Source of the DNA: Paulinella micropora
Taxonomy: Eukaryota; Cercozoa; Imbricatea; Euglyphida
Reading direction: 5' to 3'
DNA: 64,000 nucleotides
NCBI GenBank assembly: GCA_009731375.1
Contig: BJOX01000003.1
Span: forward strand, 41,630-105,629
Part shown: in pieces, positions 24,897 to 35,926 of the stretch
Numbering within the stretch: position 1 is the first letter of the stretch
Layout: the number at the start of each line of letters is the position of its first letter
The notes under the pieces: model-generated
The model's input: only the letters and a program-made list of their open reading frames with translations
Databases searched by the model: none
Told to the model about the DNA's origin: nothing
Position numbers and translations under genes: made by a program

Positions 24897-26535
24897 AAGC
24901 CAGACTCGGACTTACTCTTCTTACATTGTCCTTTAATGTTGTGTTTTGGAATCAGATTTCACGAATCGCAGTAACACGTGACCTACGCTTTCGCCAAAGA
25001 AAGAAAGCAACTGAACACACTTCCGCCAAAAATCTACCGCAAACAATGTACGCAACCAAACCACCAGCGACCAAGTGACGATAATCAACAAGGAGTAGCA
25101 ACAGGACGCTGGTAGCAGCAAAAGCGAAACAAAAAAGAACCAAAAAATTAACTAATACTACTAGCACTATCACTGCCTCTACTGCCATTCCTGCAAATGT
25201 TACCAACCTACCCACCTATCTACCACCACCACTACTACTACTACCACTACTACTACTACTACTACTACACCTGATAGGCATCACTTGCTGCTTCTGCCGG
25301 TACTGGCCACCGTGCTGGTGTTGGTGGTGTTGGTGGTGTTGGTGGTGTTGGTGGTGTTGGTGGACGTGAGGTTGGTCGTGGTGGTGCTGTGACGTATATA
25401 CGTACTGCTGCTACATGGTAGTATTACTACTAGGTGCTGCTGCTTTTGTTATACTGTAGCTACTGCTTGACAAATATATACTTTCATAATATTAATACTG
25501 TAAATGCTACTGCACATGAAGCAGCAAGCTGTTGTGCTGCAGTATCGTACTCAAACGGTAACTCAGTTGACAGCCGCCCGCAACTCATCCTTCATCAGTC
25601 GGACACTTGAACAGCAGATTTATTTATTAAACTTTCCTGAATTTGCCCGAGGTCGGATATTAATATAAGCTTAACAAACATGAGATCAAGTTTAGACATG
25701 GTCCCGCACCTTGCCAGCTCTTATTCACGCATAGATAATAAGATCTGTCGTTATTAATATTTGGTCACGCCGCGAGGGATTCAACTTTCTTCCGAGTCGG
25801 TAAGGCAGCCTCTGATATTATAATCGGCGACATTCAAGTTAACAGTTCACACAAACTCTTACAAAGTGAAATTTTTTTTTAATATAACTTGAAAAAGTTC
25901 TATGGAGTCTTATTAAAAAGTTCTCTCTTATAAAAAAGTTTTATCTTATTAAAAAATTTAAATTTTTTTATACACTGTCCATAACTTTTTTTATACCTTG
26001 AACTTTTTTTATACGTTGATTCTGAACCTTTTTGTGAGACTAACTTAATAATCTGCAGTATACCGTAGTAGCTGAAGTGTGGCCTACAGTAAAAACCGTT
26101 ATTGAGAAAAGGGCCCCAAGGGAACGGCCCGAATACATACTAGGCCGAACATAACTCAAGTCACCGTTGAGTAATGCTCTAACGACACACATTACATATG
26201 CGGCCTGACCATATTAATACAGTCTCAGTGCTGACTACTTGAACCGGTTAATTATATTAATAGGTCTAACATATGTAATTTCATAGACTAGGGAAGTTCC
26301 TTATTGGCCCTATTTTAGTAGTACTACTGACTGTTTTTAATAACTTGTGACACCATTGAACAGTTCATGAGAAAATAAAAATATTTCACTACTCACTGTA
26401 ACTTTATATGAACATGCCGCGTTCACAGGAGCTACGTTCTCCTAAAGTTCATGCCACCAAGGGCCCTGGAAAAAATGCGTGTTATCCTGTATATTTGTCG
26501 ACAAATTGCCACGCACAGACTGAATTGGAAAAAAA
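24897..26535. other. Intergenic sequence downstream of TIM17
   Basis: Contains (CTA)n at 25225-25268 and a GTTGGTGGT-type array (about 25317-25377), then AT-rich sequence (25560-26535) with no reading frame of note. No polyadenylation signal could be assigned with confidence. Confidence 0.4.
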
Positions 26536-26584
26536 GTGTCCGACCTAAACCGTCATCTTTTCCTCTGCACCAGGAAGCCGAAAA

Positions 26585-26857
26585 TGGAAGCTAAACTTCA
26601 CCCCTCGCCAGAGGTTCTTTCTTTTTGCTTTGTCATTCTTTTTCCCAACTCTTTCCACACAGATACTTCATACCTGTTTGCAAACACATTTCTTGGTTTT
26701 TTTTGTTTGTGCAGGTACCAGTTCCCAAGAGATCCATAGGGGACATGGAGGCGTTCATCGTCGGCGTCGGCGAGCTTCTCCCTGTGTATCTGGGACTTTC
26801 GCCTTCTGCATACAAGCAGAAAATAAAAGAAACATACATAAGATCATTAAAAAAATA
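26585..26857 (+). CDS. Possible small two-exon gene, function unknown
   Basis: ATG at 26584-26586 begins MEAKLHPSPE; a GT donor follows at about 26613, and TTTGTTTGTGCAG gives an acceptor at 26714, joining in phase to VPVPKRSIGDMEAFIVGVGE and on to a stop near 26858 (about 57 residues). The pyrimidine-rich tract before CAG supports the acceptor. I do not recognise the product, and the model rests only on splice signals and frame. Confidence 0.3.
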
Positions 26858-26928
26858 ATGGGAGAGGAGAGACAGTGTAGAGTGCTAGGGTGTGAGAGCT
26901 AGGTGAGAGAGAGGAAGGTAGTTGAGTT

Positions 26929-28158
26929 GTGCAATGGCCCCCCCCTTCCCCCCCATCCGCACCACAACCATCCCAACAACCTGCCCAACAACCTGCCCAC
27001 ACCCGACCCAACCCACACAGCCCACATCTTCTCACCCTACCACAGTACCTAGCAAGCAACCCAGTAGTAAATAGTACAGAACTAGCTAGGGTAGTTTTGA
27101 GACTAACAAAACAGGGTTTGTCTTTTAGGGGTCAGCCAGAGGCAGCAAATAGTTTTTATAGATATGAGGTTGGGAGTGCGTTTACCAAGGGGAGTTTGAG
27201 GGAGTGGGTGCAGCTTTGTTTGTCGCCTGCCTTGCAACACGAGACACACATCAAATGGTTTGACTCCAAAAAACAATTTGTTTTGTGTGTTATGTCCCTT
27301 GCTGCCTTGCATGCTTTGTTTCCCAACGTAGATAAGTCTGTGTGGGTGGGGTGGAAAAAATGGGATAAACATGCGCAGCCTGCCTTTTCATGCACTCTAT
27401 CTACTTTTCCTTATTATCGCAAAAAAATGGTTAGACAGTGGAAGGAGTGGGTAGGTGAGCGAGATGAGAAAAAGGAACAGAAGAGGGTTTTGTGGCGTAG
27501 TGAGGGTGTGGGGTCGCCTTACCTAATTGTTAGGTGCAGCGAGAGGGTGTGTGTCAAGCAATCTGTGCCAGACAGACAACACAACATCCATGTCCCCACG
27601 CATATCCCACATACACAAAATCCATTCGCACTCATTTTTTCGACGAGACGCGAGTACTAGAACAGAAAAAGGGAGGGGGATTCAAAAAGGTGAAGGTGGG
27701 AGGGCAGGGTATGAGGTTAGGGAGGTTAGTGGACGACAAGCATATTGATTTCTATGTGTCCTGTGATAGTATGTGTGAGGTGAGTAAGCCTTTTAAATAT
27801 GAATGCTTTATGGACGAAGTGACTGAGGAGTTTGTGGGGGAGGCAGGCAGAGGTGTGCGAGAATGAGATGAAGAAGTGTAGGGGCACATACAAACCAGAG
27901 GATATAATAATAACATTCACGCACGCACAAACCATACCATCCAAGTGGGGGGGTTCAAGCTGCACTCGAAGGTGGTGGCGGTGGCAAATCAGATCAAAAG
28001 GTTCAAACAGGTCCCCCCCCCCCTCCCCCCTTCTTTGATATTTACTTTTTTTGTTTGTGTGTGTGTAGGCTGTGGATCCGTTGGTCTTTACTCAGCACGT
28101 CGTTTCCATGCAAGGGCAGCGCGTGTATCACCACTCGCGCTCCCCTCAGTGGATCTAA
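26929..28158 (+). pseudogene. Gene-like frames of unknown function with frameshifts and one intron
   Basis: A 243-codon open frame (26929-27660) begins with a Pro/Gln-rich leader of about 45 residues and continues as ordinary protein (SLREWVQLCLSPALQHETHI, FPYYRKKMVRQWKEWVGE). Protein-like sequence then continues in other frames: 27664-27866 (LVDDKHIDFYVSCDSMCEVS), 27860-27950 (KKCRGTYKPEDIIITFTHAQ) and 27951-28010 (KLHSKVVAVANQIKRFKQ). The frame changes fall at or near G homopolymers. A 58-bp intron (28011-28068; GTCCCC...GTGTGTAG) joins in phase to AVDPLVFTQHVVSMQGQRVY and a TAA at 28158. Either the gene is real with homopolymer sequencing errors, or it is a decaying copy. I recognise no family. 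Confidence 0.45.
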
Positions 28159-28312
28159 GTAAATTATTAAACTTCTTGACTGCAGGTCCTAATACATCTA
28201 TTCTATGAAAACTTGATTAGAAAAACACAGACTCAAAACATACTAAGTCATGTTACTCTTACCCTCACTCTCTCTAAGAGCACCGCCAAGTTGTGTCGAT
28301 GGTAGCTACCGT

Positions 28313-28640
28313 TGATTAGGTAATTACCCGGTCACTCACGGACCTAATACCTTTACACTCCGGTTTGCTGAGGGACTCTGTTAGAAGCCACGATGCCAAT
28401 CGACACTTTAATTCGCAAGTAGATAGCAGAACTGACAAACTCAAAGGTAATAACAAACTGAAATAAAGTCCGCACGACTGTAATTATTACACAATGGTTA
28501 TTGTCCAATCCTGGAATGCCAATATAGTCCGTTACGTCCGTTACCATTATTGACTAGAACTATACGGTCATTCGACTATACGAATAAATTACTTACCAGT
28601 CACAAAGCAATTACTAACAGTAAACGTAGTTATCCTACCA
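28313..28640 (-). repeat. 3' LTR of the Ty1/copia element
   Basis: This 328-bp sequence matches 35597-35926. On the element's sense (minus) strand it begins TGGTAGGATAAC and ends CCTAATCA, i.e. the TG...CA ends of an LTR. I count about seven differences between the two LTRs (two single-base indels, five substitutions), so they are about 98% identical. The match extends a few bases outwards on both sides (to 28308 and 28642). Confidence 0.93.
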
Positions 28641-28642
28641 AC

Positions 28643-28656
28643 GCTCCCCCTTAGTT
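28643..28656 (-). promoter_or_regulatory. Polypurine tract of the copia element
   Basis: The sense strand reads CTAAGGGGGAGCG immediately before the 3' LTR. A purine run ending at the LTR edge primes plus-strand DNA synthesis in LTR elements. Confidence 0.85.
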
Positions 28657-29217
28657 CTATGTCAATGAGCAAATTATCAATCAATACATTTACGATTAAT
28701 AACTATTACGATGCGATAAATGGCCATCATTTCAAGTTATAAAATGAAATGATTGTTGAGTCACAAAACTGAATAATCGCCATTCTATTCCAGTCCACCT
28801 GCTTTTGCTTCTTTGCTGCGATGGCATCTCGATACGATTAAAACATTAGCAGCAGGTCCTTGATGTATGACCATATAAGTACGTAAACTGAATTACATCA
28901 TTGACTCCTCGAGTACAATATAATTAGTGAATTCCGCCATTCCGCCAATATAAAACTACACGAAGTACGGTCGGGTCCGATGGCTCGTTTCCTTCCCGCT
29001 CTTGTCACAATGCGACCGATGGTGGTCTGAACCACGCGCTTCGCCTTCGCGCTCGACTTACATTTCGACGGGAACATTGCCTCAACATGCCGCTCAACTA
29101 CCTGCGCAAGAAACTTCCTGCACTCTTCAAAGAGAGAAAACTCACAAAAGAACAACATAAGTTGACTTTGCGTAAATTTGCGTATTTATGGTGATTTTGC
29201 AGACTCGAGATATGTGA

Positions 29218-29929
29218 TCATGGATCAAGTGTTACCATAAACTTACTAATGAGATATTCGAATTGATCCTTAGGAACATGTTTAGTCAGCACGTCTGCAA
29301 TTTGTTTCTTAGTTCCTACCTTTACAAATTTAATCTCATTGTCTCTCTGTGCGTGGTGAATGAAATGAAGTTCAAGGGGTAAGTGTTTAGTACGTGGTCC
29401 TGACATCCCCCTTTCTGCTGCTAAGATAGTTTGTGCATTATCTTCATATAGCTCTATCAGTCCTTTCTGTGCTATGTCTAATTCTTTCGTAATATGTCGG
29501 ATAGCCAATCCCTCCCGTATACACTCCGCTGCTGCAATTCATTAGAACTAAGTGCAATTCTAGTCTGTCGTTTTGACAACAAGCTACCGGGTCTCCTCCC
29601 CAAAGTACTACATATCCTGTGCGTGACTTTCCGGTTTTCTTACAGACCTTGTGTGCTGCATCGGGCCAAAGAGTAATTCGCGGGTATGTCGGACTCCTTC
29701 CCTCTTGCGATGACTTAGGCCCGTGAAATGCAATACCGCGATACGAACCTTTCAAATACCTGAAGATCCTACCTAACATAGCATAAGCAAGTCCTGGGTT
29801 TACTGTTTGCATTACGCTAGCTGCATTTAGTGCTTGATCAGCATCTAATCGTGTCATCTTAGTTAGGAACAAAAGTTTCCCTACCAGACTAGGTATAGAA
29901 TGATTTCTAAGGGCGCTTGTTTCTCCCAT
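29218..29929 (-). pseudogene. Copia RNase H domain and C-terminus (broken)
   Basis: The frame 29444-29929 runs from the RT connection (LVGKLLFLTKMTRLDADQAL, LAYAMLGRIFRYLKG) into RNase H (DAAHKVCKKTGKSRTGYVVL, the copia D-A-D-x-A-G... S/T-G-Y pattern). A frameshift near 29530-29560 falls where the SSAEAEY-like motif is expected. The frame 29218-29508 continues with ELYEDNAQTI and RTKHLPLELHFIHHAQRDNE to QIADVLTKHVPK, the standard copia C-terminus (EDN...RTKH...ADxxTK). Confidence 0.88.
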
Positions 29930-31710
29930 GGGCTCGGGCTCATGTTCAGCACTTGGAGTACTTACTGATCTAACATCGGCCTATCCTACATCCTTTAAAA
30001 TCTGTTTTTGGTACTTATTCTGATGCAATAAAATGCGTCCTCCTTCCTGAACTATCTCTATTCCTTTAAACTCCTTAGCCACTCCCAAACGCTTAAGAGG
30101 ATAAAACTTTTCTAGTTTACTAGCGAATCGGTCGTATGCTCGTTTGTTAGGAGCTGAGAAGATAAGATCGTCTACATGGAAAATACCTATGATAGCATCT
30201 TTACTGGTTTACCCTTCTCTACGAACATGCACAAATCTGAGTCTAGTAACCTGAATCCTAATATCTCTAACTTAGGGGCTAAAATCTCATACCATCTCCT
30301 ACCAGCTTGCGGCGCGCCATACAGAGCTCCATCTACTCTCCATATCATGCATTCATGCTCCTCACTGTCTATCCCATCAGGTGCATAAGCATAAACAGGA
30401 TCCTGCATTTGTGCATTTAGATAAGCATTTTTGAAGTCTATACCGTATAGCTTATGTCCATGCCATGCTGCAAGCTTAGACAAAAAGAGTAATGAGCGAT
30501 GCACGGCACAAGGTACAAACAATTGATCTGGGTTATAGCTAACTCCTGGCTCTAGCATATCTCCCCGCAAAGCTAACCTTGACTTAATGAACTTACGTCC
30601 TTTATTGTCTAGTTTGACTTTATGTACCCACGTTAGTCTCACTACTTTTACTCCTTTTTCTTTCGCTTCCTTGGGGCTTACCCACGTGTAATTGTTAAAA
30701 GACATCAGAGCTTCAATCTCCTTATCCATTCCGGTGTTCAACTCTTTCGCAGTTAAACCCTCATCTACGATTGCCTTTGGTACCTTCAATGTCAGGTACA
30801 GTAACGCAGTGATATGATCCTCTACGATACTTTCTGCGGACATCTCGGGGTGCTCTAGTTCTCTGACTGGTCTTAATCTATCTATCCGATACTTTCTAAT
30901 CTCACTGTCTAACATCTTTTCTACTTGACCGTCGTCAAAGACTACGAAGTGACTGGGCTTAGGCATCTTACAGACTTTAAGTCTATCTCCCTTCTCGCAT
31001 GGTTCTAAGACTTTTCCTTCTCGTTTTACCGATTGCCAATTGTCTCCATATTCTTCCTTCGCCCATTCTTCTCCGAAAGCTACTCCCGGCACACTAACTC
31101 TCTCTCCTGTCAATGTAGCTACTTTTACTGCTGCCTTCTTTTCTGGAGGTGGTTGTGTAACTGGTGTCCTAACCTTTGCTTCTCGTTTCCCTCTCACTAT
31201 GTTAGCTGATGTGATCTTGTCACTTTGCTCCCAAGTGAGGCCCTTAGTGGGCGCATCTCCCTCTACGTACCTCCTACTAGGGTGGTCTGCTTCGGGGCTT
31301 GGCGCCTCTAACGATGTGACGGGTGTTAGCCCATCATCTCTGTCGTCAACTATTTCTGCCTTTGACTCTGATGGGAGACCGGAATCTGGATCGTGAATGT
31401 CCTTTTCTTCCTGTTGCTCCTCATGCTTGTCTAAATCCCCCTCAACCTTAAGTTCGGGTTCGTTTGTTGGCTGTTCTAGCTGACCGGTATCACTACTCTC
31501 CCCCTCAGATTCCTCGTCGTCCCATCTGACTTCTCTGGGTGGGTGAGCCTCCTTACCAACTATATTGGGGTCAAAGCGTACATAACGTACATTAGTAATG
31601 ATCTTGCGACCATCCCAAACTCTGTGTAGTTTCTTAAATACATCGTACCCAAGCAACATCACGCGTTTTCCCCTATAGTTTCCTTTCCCTACCTGCTTTC
31701 CTATGTACAT
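29930..31710 (-). pseudogene. Copia reverse transcriptase with upstream linker (broken)
   Basis: A 507-codon frame (30187-31710) begins with the integrase C-terminal region (about residues 1-50, KGNYRGKRVMLLGYDVFKKL), has an acidic low-complexity linker, then the RVT_2 domain: NNYTWVSPKEAKEKGVKVVR, SRLALRGDMLEPGVSY, HKLYGIDFKNAYLNAQM (first catalytic Asp) and LYGAPQAGRRWYE. A frameshift at about 30190 separates this from the catalytic HVDDLIFSAPNKR segment, which lies in another frame just downstream (about 30140-30180). Further stops lie between it and the RNase H frame. Confidence 0.92.
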
Positions 31711-31930
31711 TACGCCTAAACATCCTATAGGTTTCAGTTATCGGATAGCTGGCTTGTAGCCTAGACATTGCTCAAAAGAGGAAATGCCTTTCTAGGTCCT
31801 GTCGTGGCAGGCAGAATGTTGTGCAAGGTGGTGGCAGTATGTTCCATCTCTGCCCAAAACTGTGGAGGCAAGTTTGCCTCGTACCGCATGGCCCGGGCTG
31901 GTCCGGCTGTGATGTCATTGACCTTCTCAG

Positions 31931-32503
31931 CTATAGGATTGCCATCTTTGTCACCGGAGCACTAGTCTTCCAATTGAATTGAAGCGGCTTCCACCACTCT
32001 ATGATTTCAGTTGGGACATCGAACTCATTATCACAAGTGATCTGTCTTACTTTCCTTCCTGTTTGCCTCTCAAACCATGCTACAGCTTGCTTCAAACATT
32101 CTACAAACTCGTTCTTGTAACGTAAGTAAAAATCCTTGATATACCCCCAATAATCGTCTGTTATGCAAAATTTATAGTACTTACCGTGAATTGAGATGAC
32201 TGCCCATGGTCCGGAAGTATCTACATGCAAAATCTCACATGGGTAACTCGCTCTCCTAATTCTATTAGCCTTAAATCGGGGCAACACTTTGTCTTTCCCC
32301 ATCATACAGGCTTCGCAAAATCTAACTCTATCCTCACTTCCTGTCACTTTTCTACCCATTGCCTTGCCTAATGCATAGAGCTTTGGTAAATGCTTTATGA
32401 CCACTACACTGATGCATGACATAAATATCAATCGGTTTGTCTTTCTCGCCTTTCTCGGGATACATAGCGTATAGTACGCTGCCTCTAGCTTCCTCGTTCT
32501 CAC
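31931..32503 (-). pseudogene. Copia integrase core
   Basis: This 190-codon frame contains the zinc-binding and catalytic-core pattern of copia integrases: FCEACMMGKDK (second half of the H-C zinc site), ILHVDTSGPWAVISIHGKYY (first catalytic Asp) and QITCDNEFDV (second Asp). The third acidic residue would lie just past the end of the frame. About 220 bp with stops separates it from the RT frame. Confidence 0.88.
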
Positions 32504-32557
32504 TTACTCTCGCTTGCTTGCTCTCTTTTTCTCTCACTTTGGGGATTCCCGCCCCGC

Positions 32558-33251
32558 TTACCCCGTCTTCTGCTTTCTCTCTTTCACTCTGGGGTTATAA
32601 CGCTCGTTTATGTTGTCAATGAGGGGCTTATCCTTTTCATTGTCCCAGCGGTAATGCATGCCAGGTGTAAGTCTCCCCCTCACGATCACGTCACTCTCTT
32701 TTATTCTTATGGGGCGTTTGAGGATTAGAAGTTGCCCGTTCTGGTGAATGATAGACCGATGATGGTTATGGTCCATGTTTCCTGTGGACATGATGTTGAC
32801 CGGTATCCTTGTGTCTAACAACATATCTTTCTTTACCAAAACTGGCTTTCCCGATCCATCTATTTCTTGTCAATCGCGCCTCCCCCATGTCCCTTACAGT
32901 ACTCTCTCCGTTTCCTGTGACTAAGCTGACGGGTTCTATTTCTCGAACGTTGTGCAAGATGTGTGGTGTACAGGCTATGTCTCTTGACGATCCACTATCC
33001 TGTACTATCATCTTTTCTTTTCGACCTACCTTCGTGCTGTCGTCTACCATGAGGTTGTGATCCTGCTCCTCTTCCTCCTCATTCTCTTTCTTCTGGAGCC
33101 TGTCCTTCCTTTCTCTCTCGAATCTCTCCTCATACATCCAGTCAAGCTCTTCTCGCGCTTCGCAGTACGATCTGTACCTTATGGGTATTCCTGCCCTCAT
33201 CTCTTCAGAGGCTCTAGAGTGTTCTAGGTTTTCCGGATCAAACTCACTCAT
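32558..33251 (-). pseudogene. Copia protease and pre-integrase region
   Basis: The frame 32766-33251 includes MIVQDSGSSRDIACTPHILH, the copia aspartic-protease motif D-S-G followed by a Thr/Pro-rich segment. The overlapping frame 32558-32839 carries the pre-integrase region (NMDHNHHRSIIHQNGQLL and WDNEKDKPLI). The two overlap in different frames, so there is a frameshift at about 32770-32830. Confidence 0.85.
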
Positions 33252-34333
33252 CCTCCTCTAGGTCTGAGTGTCCGTCTATCCCCCGTCTCTTCCTATCAAA
33301 CTCTTTCTTCCTCTGTGCTGCCTGTTCTGGGCTGAAGAACTTGTGTGCATCTCCTGAGTGCAATTTACGCAAATATGCGTTCAGTGTAACCCCTCTTGCT
33401 TCTACCTCATGCCATATCTTCATCAGGTGGGGCATCGAACGCACGATAAAAAGGGCAAATTGATTGTCGTGATTCTTAGCTAAGTCGAGTATCCCATAAT
33501 CTATTTGGGCTAACAGTTCTGAGTCAAACTCGTTCTCTTTCGTAACACAAACCCTCTTTCACTACTATCGGTTCTGCTCCCTTCGTCAGTGGAAATAGCA
33601 ACCTAGCTATTTCAGTCTTCTCAGAGCTTGGATGTCCTTCGCTATGTCTGTACTCACACTCCCACTTAGCTCTTTCCCTAGCTTTCGTACTTTGAGTGTT
33701 CTTAGCTGCTCTTTTCTCTATTACTGTCTCTCTTGTTCAGTGGCGTGCCTGCTGAATTGCTTCAGAAATGCTTCGTTAACAGCCCAAAACACATCTGTCA
33801 ACAGTCCGTCTGCTTCAGCCACTCTCTCCCCCTCTTTCTTCGTCATTCCCACAATGTCTCCTGTCTCATCGTCCATTATACACAGGTTGTTCAGCTGTTC
33901 ACTTATTCTCTTAAAGTCTTCAAAGCCTATCACCTTTCCGTGTTCTGTGTCTCTTTTACTGCTCTTCCCCACAGGTGTGTCGTGTGTGTGTGTCACTGGC
34001 TTGCTGTGCTTGTGATTCTACACTGTCTCCTACTCTGTCTATCGGGGACGGACCTTGTGGCAGTAGCGATGGGGGCCAAGACTTCCCTTCTCTTGTCCCT
34101 CCTACATGTTCATCAGCCTCATTGAATGCTGTCTCTTTTTCAGCTCTTGTCCCGCCGGTCCTTGCCTCATTCCCTGGCAAAACACCATTCCGTGAAACTG
34201 AACTAACTACTTTCTTACCGGGTTTTTCGACGCTTTGCTGGTCTTTTTCCCGATATTTGCGGAACTTAGCGAGTCTTTCTTCACGGGTTTTGCCGTATCT
34301 TTGAGCGAAACTTGCTGTGCACTCTCCCCCTTT

Positions 34334-34387
<54 letters not shown>

Positions 34388-35590
34388 TCGTATCATCTCA
34401 CTCTCTGATGGAAAGTCACGGGAAGGGCGTGGGTGACCTGATGGGTCTTGCAACAGATCAATGGACGGGAATAGAGGGTCTTGGCGAGCATGGTACCCGC
34501 ACAAATCTGCATACGCTAGCCTTTTTGCTTCCTCTCCCGCCTTACCCCAACTCCCCCCTATCCAAACTTAACCCCACACTGCTCTCCTTTCCAGTTAAGC
34601 CCTTGACAACGAATGGTTAGTGGGCCTGTTGTGTTGCTCTGAGGAGTGGATGTAGTGGGATGTGGTGTTTCTTTCTTTGTCTGTCTAGAGTTTTGAGGGG
34701 GTGTGGGTGTCGGTTTCTCTTTCTCTTTCCGTTTCTCTTTAACTTTTGATTGAGAGGGTTTTGGTTACAATGGTGAGGGTTGCACGCGTTGCGTGGGTGG
34801 TGAGGTGGTGAGGGCAGGAGTTGTTGTTGTAGAGGTGTCGGGGTGTTGGGCACTAGTGAGAGTGCGTTGTGGGTGTCGGTTTCTCTTTCTCATCTCTTTA
34901 AATGCTTTCTCCTCTATATATCTCGCCGCACCACTTAGATTACCGTATTTTTCTTTGACAATGCCGACTGTCTCAAACGGGCAATGAACCTTTTTGCTGC
35001 GGAGAAATTGAATCAATTTAAATTCAGAGAACGCTGTTGTTACGAGAAGTTGGAACATTCTGCAGCGATGCAGATATTGCTGCTCTTCTCTGTATCTCTT
35101 CTTTCTCAGCAAGTACACATCCTTATTGGTTCTTGTCATAGCTCTTTTCTTCTTTCCGTTCGCCCTATCCTCCCAAGCTCTCTTCTCTTCCTTTGAGAGG
35201 TCTTTCCAGTTGGCAGGTTTCTCTGGTCTGTGGTGTTTGGCTGCCTCTCTGTCTCTGTTGTCGTGGTTGTTGTGTCTCTGTTTCATCTTCTTCGTCTGAT
35301 CCCTCCGGTGTCACAGTGTCTACCTCGTGTGGTTCTCTCGGTTCTTCCATTTCTTCTGCTTTTCTCATCCTGTCTCTATCAAAACCATACTTTGTTTTTG
35401 CCGCTGTATGGTCTTGGAAAGCATCATCAAACATATCCCCGAGTGTTGTGCTAATCCCGTAGGCATATTCCTCTATCTGGTAATAGCAACTCTGTAAATC
35501 TTTTTTGTTTCCGCTAAACACCGGTGTGTGAGACATCAGTTGTCTCATGCTAATTGCATGGTGCCGAAATTCGTTTCCCCAGCGGCTCAT
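33244..35590 (-). pseudogene. Copia gag region, split over several frames
   Basis: The first frame (35165-35590) starts at an ATG inside the primer-binding site and reads MSRWGNEFRHHAISMRQLMS. It overlaps a second frame (34765-35286) with a basic segment (WKDLSKEEKRAWEDRANGKK) and a helical part (FSEFKLIQFLRSKKVHCPFE). Further pieces lie at 33956-34504, 33721-33996 and 33244-33444. A (GA)n microsatellite interrupts it at about 34340-34383. No CCHC knuckle is evident. At about 2.3 kb it is long for a copia gag, which may mean extra sequence or a fused additional domain. Confidence 0.7.
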
Positions 35591-35596
35591 AACCGT
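35577..35596 (-). promoter_or_regulatory. Primer-binding site: half-tRNA-Met type
   Basis: The sense strand directly after the 5' LTR reads ACGGTTATGAGCCGCTGGGG. Its reverse complement contains AGCGG-CTCATAA-CCGTT, which folds as a tRNA anticodon stem-loop with a CAU anticodon. Drosophila copia also primes from the anticodon region of initiator tRNA-Met (PBS GGTTATGGGC), so this is the half-tRNA type. The ATG complementary to the anticodon is also the first ATG of gag. Confidence 0.75.
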
Positions 35597-35926
35597 TGAT
35601 TAGGTAATTACCCGGTCACTCACGGACCTAATACCTTTACACTCCGGTTTTGCTGAGGGACTCCGTTAGAAGCCACGATGCCAATCGACACTTTAATTCG
35701 CAAGTAGATAGCAGAACTGACAAACTCAAAGGTAATAACAAAACTGAAATATAGTCCGCACGACTGTAATTATTACAAAATGGTTATTGTCCAATCCTGA
35801 AATGTCAATATAGTCCGTTACGTCCGTTACCATTATTGACTAGAACTATACGGTCATTCGACTATACGAATAAATTACTTACCAGTCACAAAGCAATTAC
35901 TAACAGTAAACGTAGTTATCCTACCA
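35597..35926 (-). repeat. 5' LTR of the Ty1/copia element
   Basis: This 330-bp copy of 28313-28640 has TG...CA ends. It should contain the element's promoter; I see no unambiguous TATA box. Confidence 0.93.

Larger units (their letters stand above)
28313..35926 (-). mobile_element. Ty1/copia LTR retrotransposon, full length but inactivated
   Basis: Two LTRs flank 6.9 kb of internal sequence with the Ty1/copia order gag, protease, integrase, reverse transcriptase, RNase H, all on the minus strand. The order with integrase before RT separates copia from gypsy elements. A tRNA-Met-like primer site adjoins the 5' LTR and a purine tract adjoins the 3' LTR. The coding region is split into many frames by frameshifts and stops. 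A target-site duplication is not clear: taking the ends at GTTGG and CAACGG, the flanks share TAGC only imperfectly. Confidence 0.93.
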
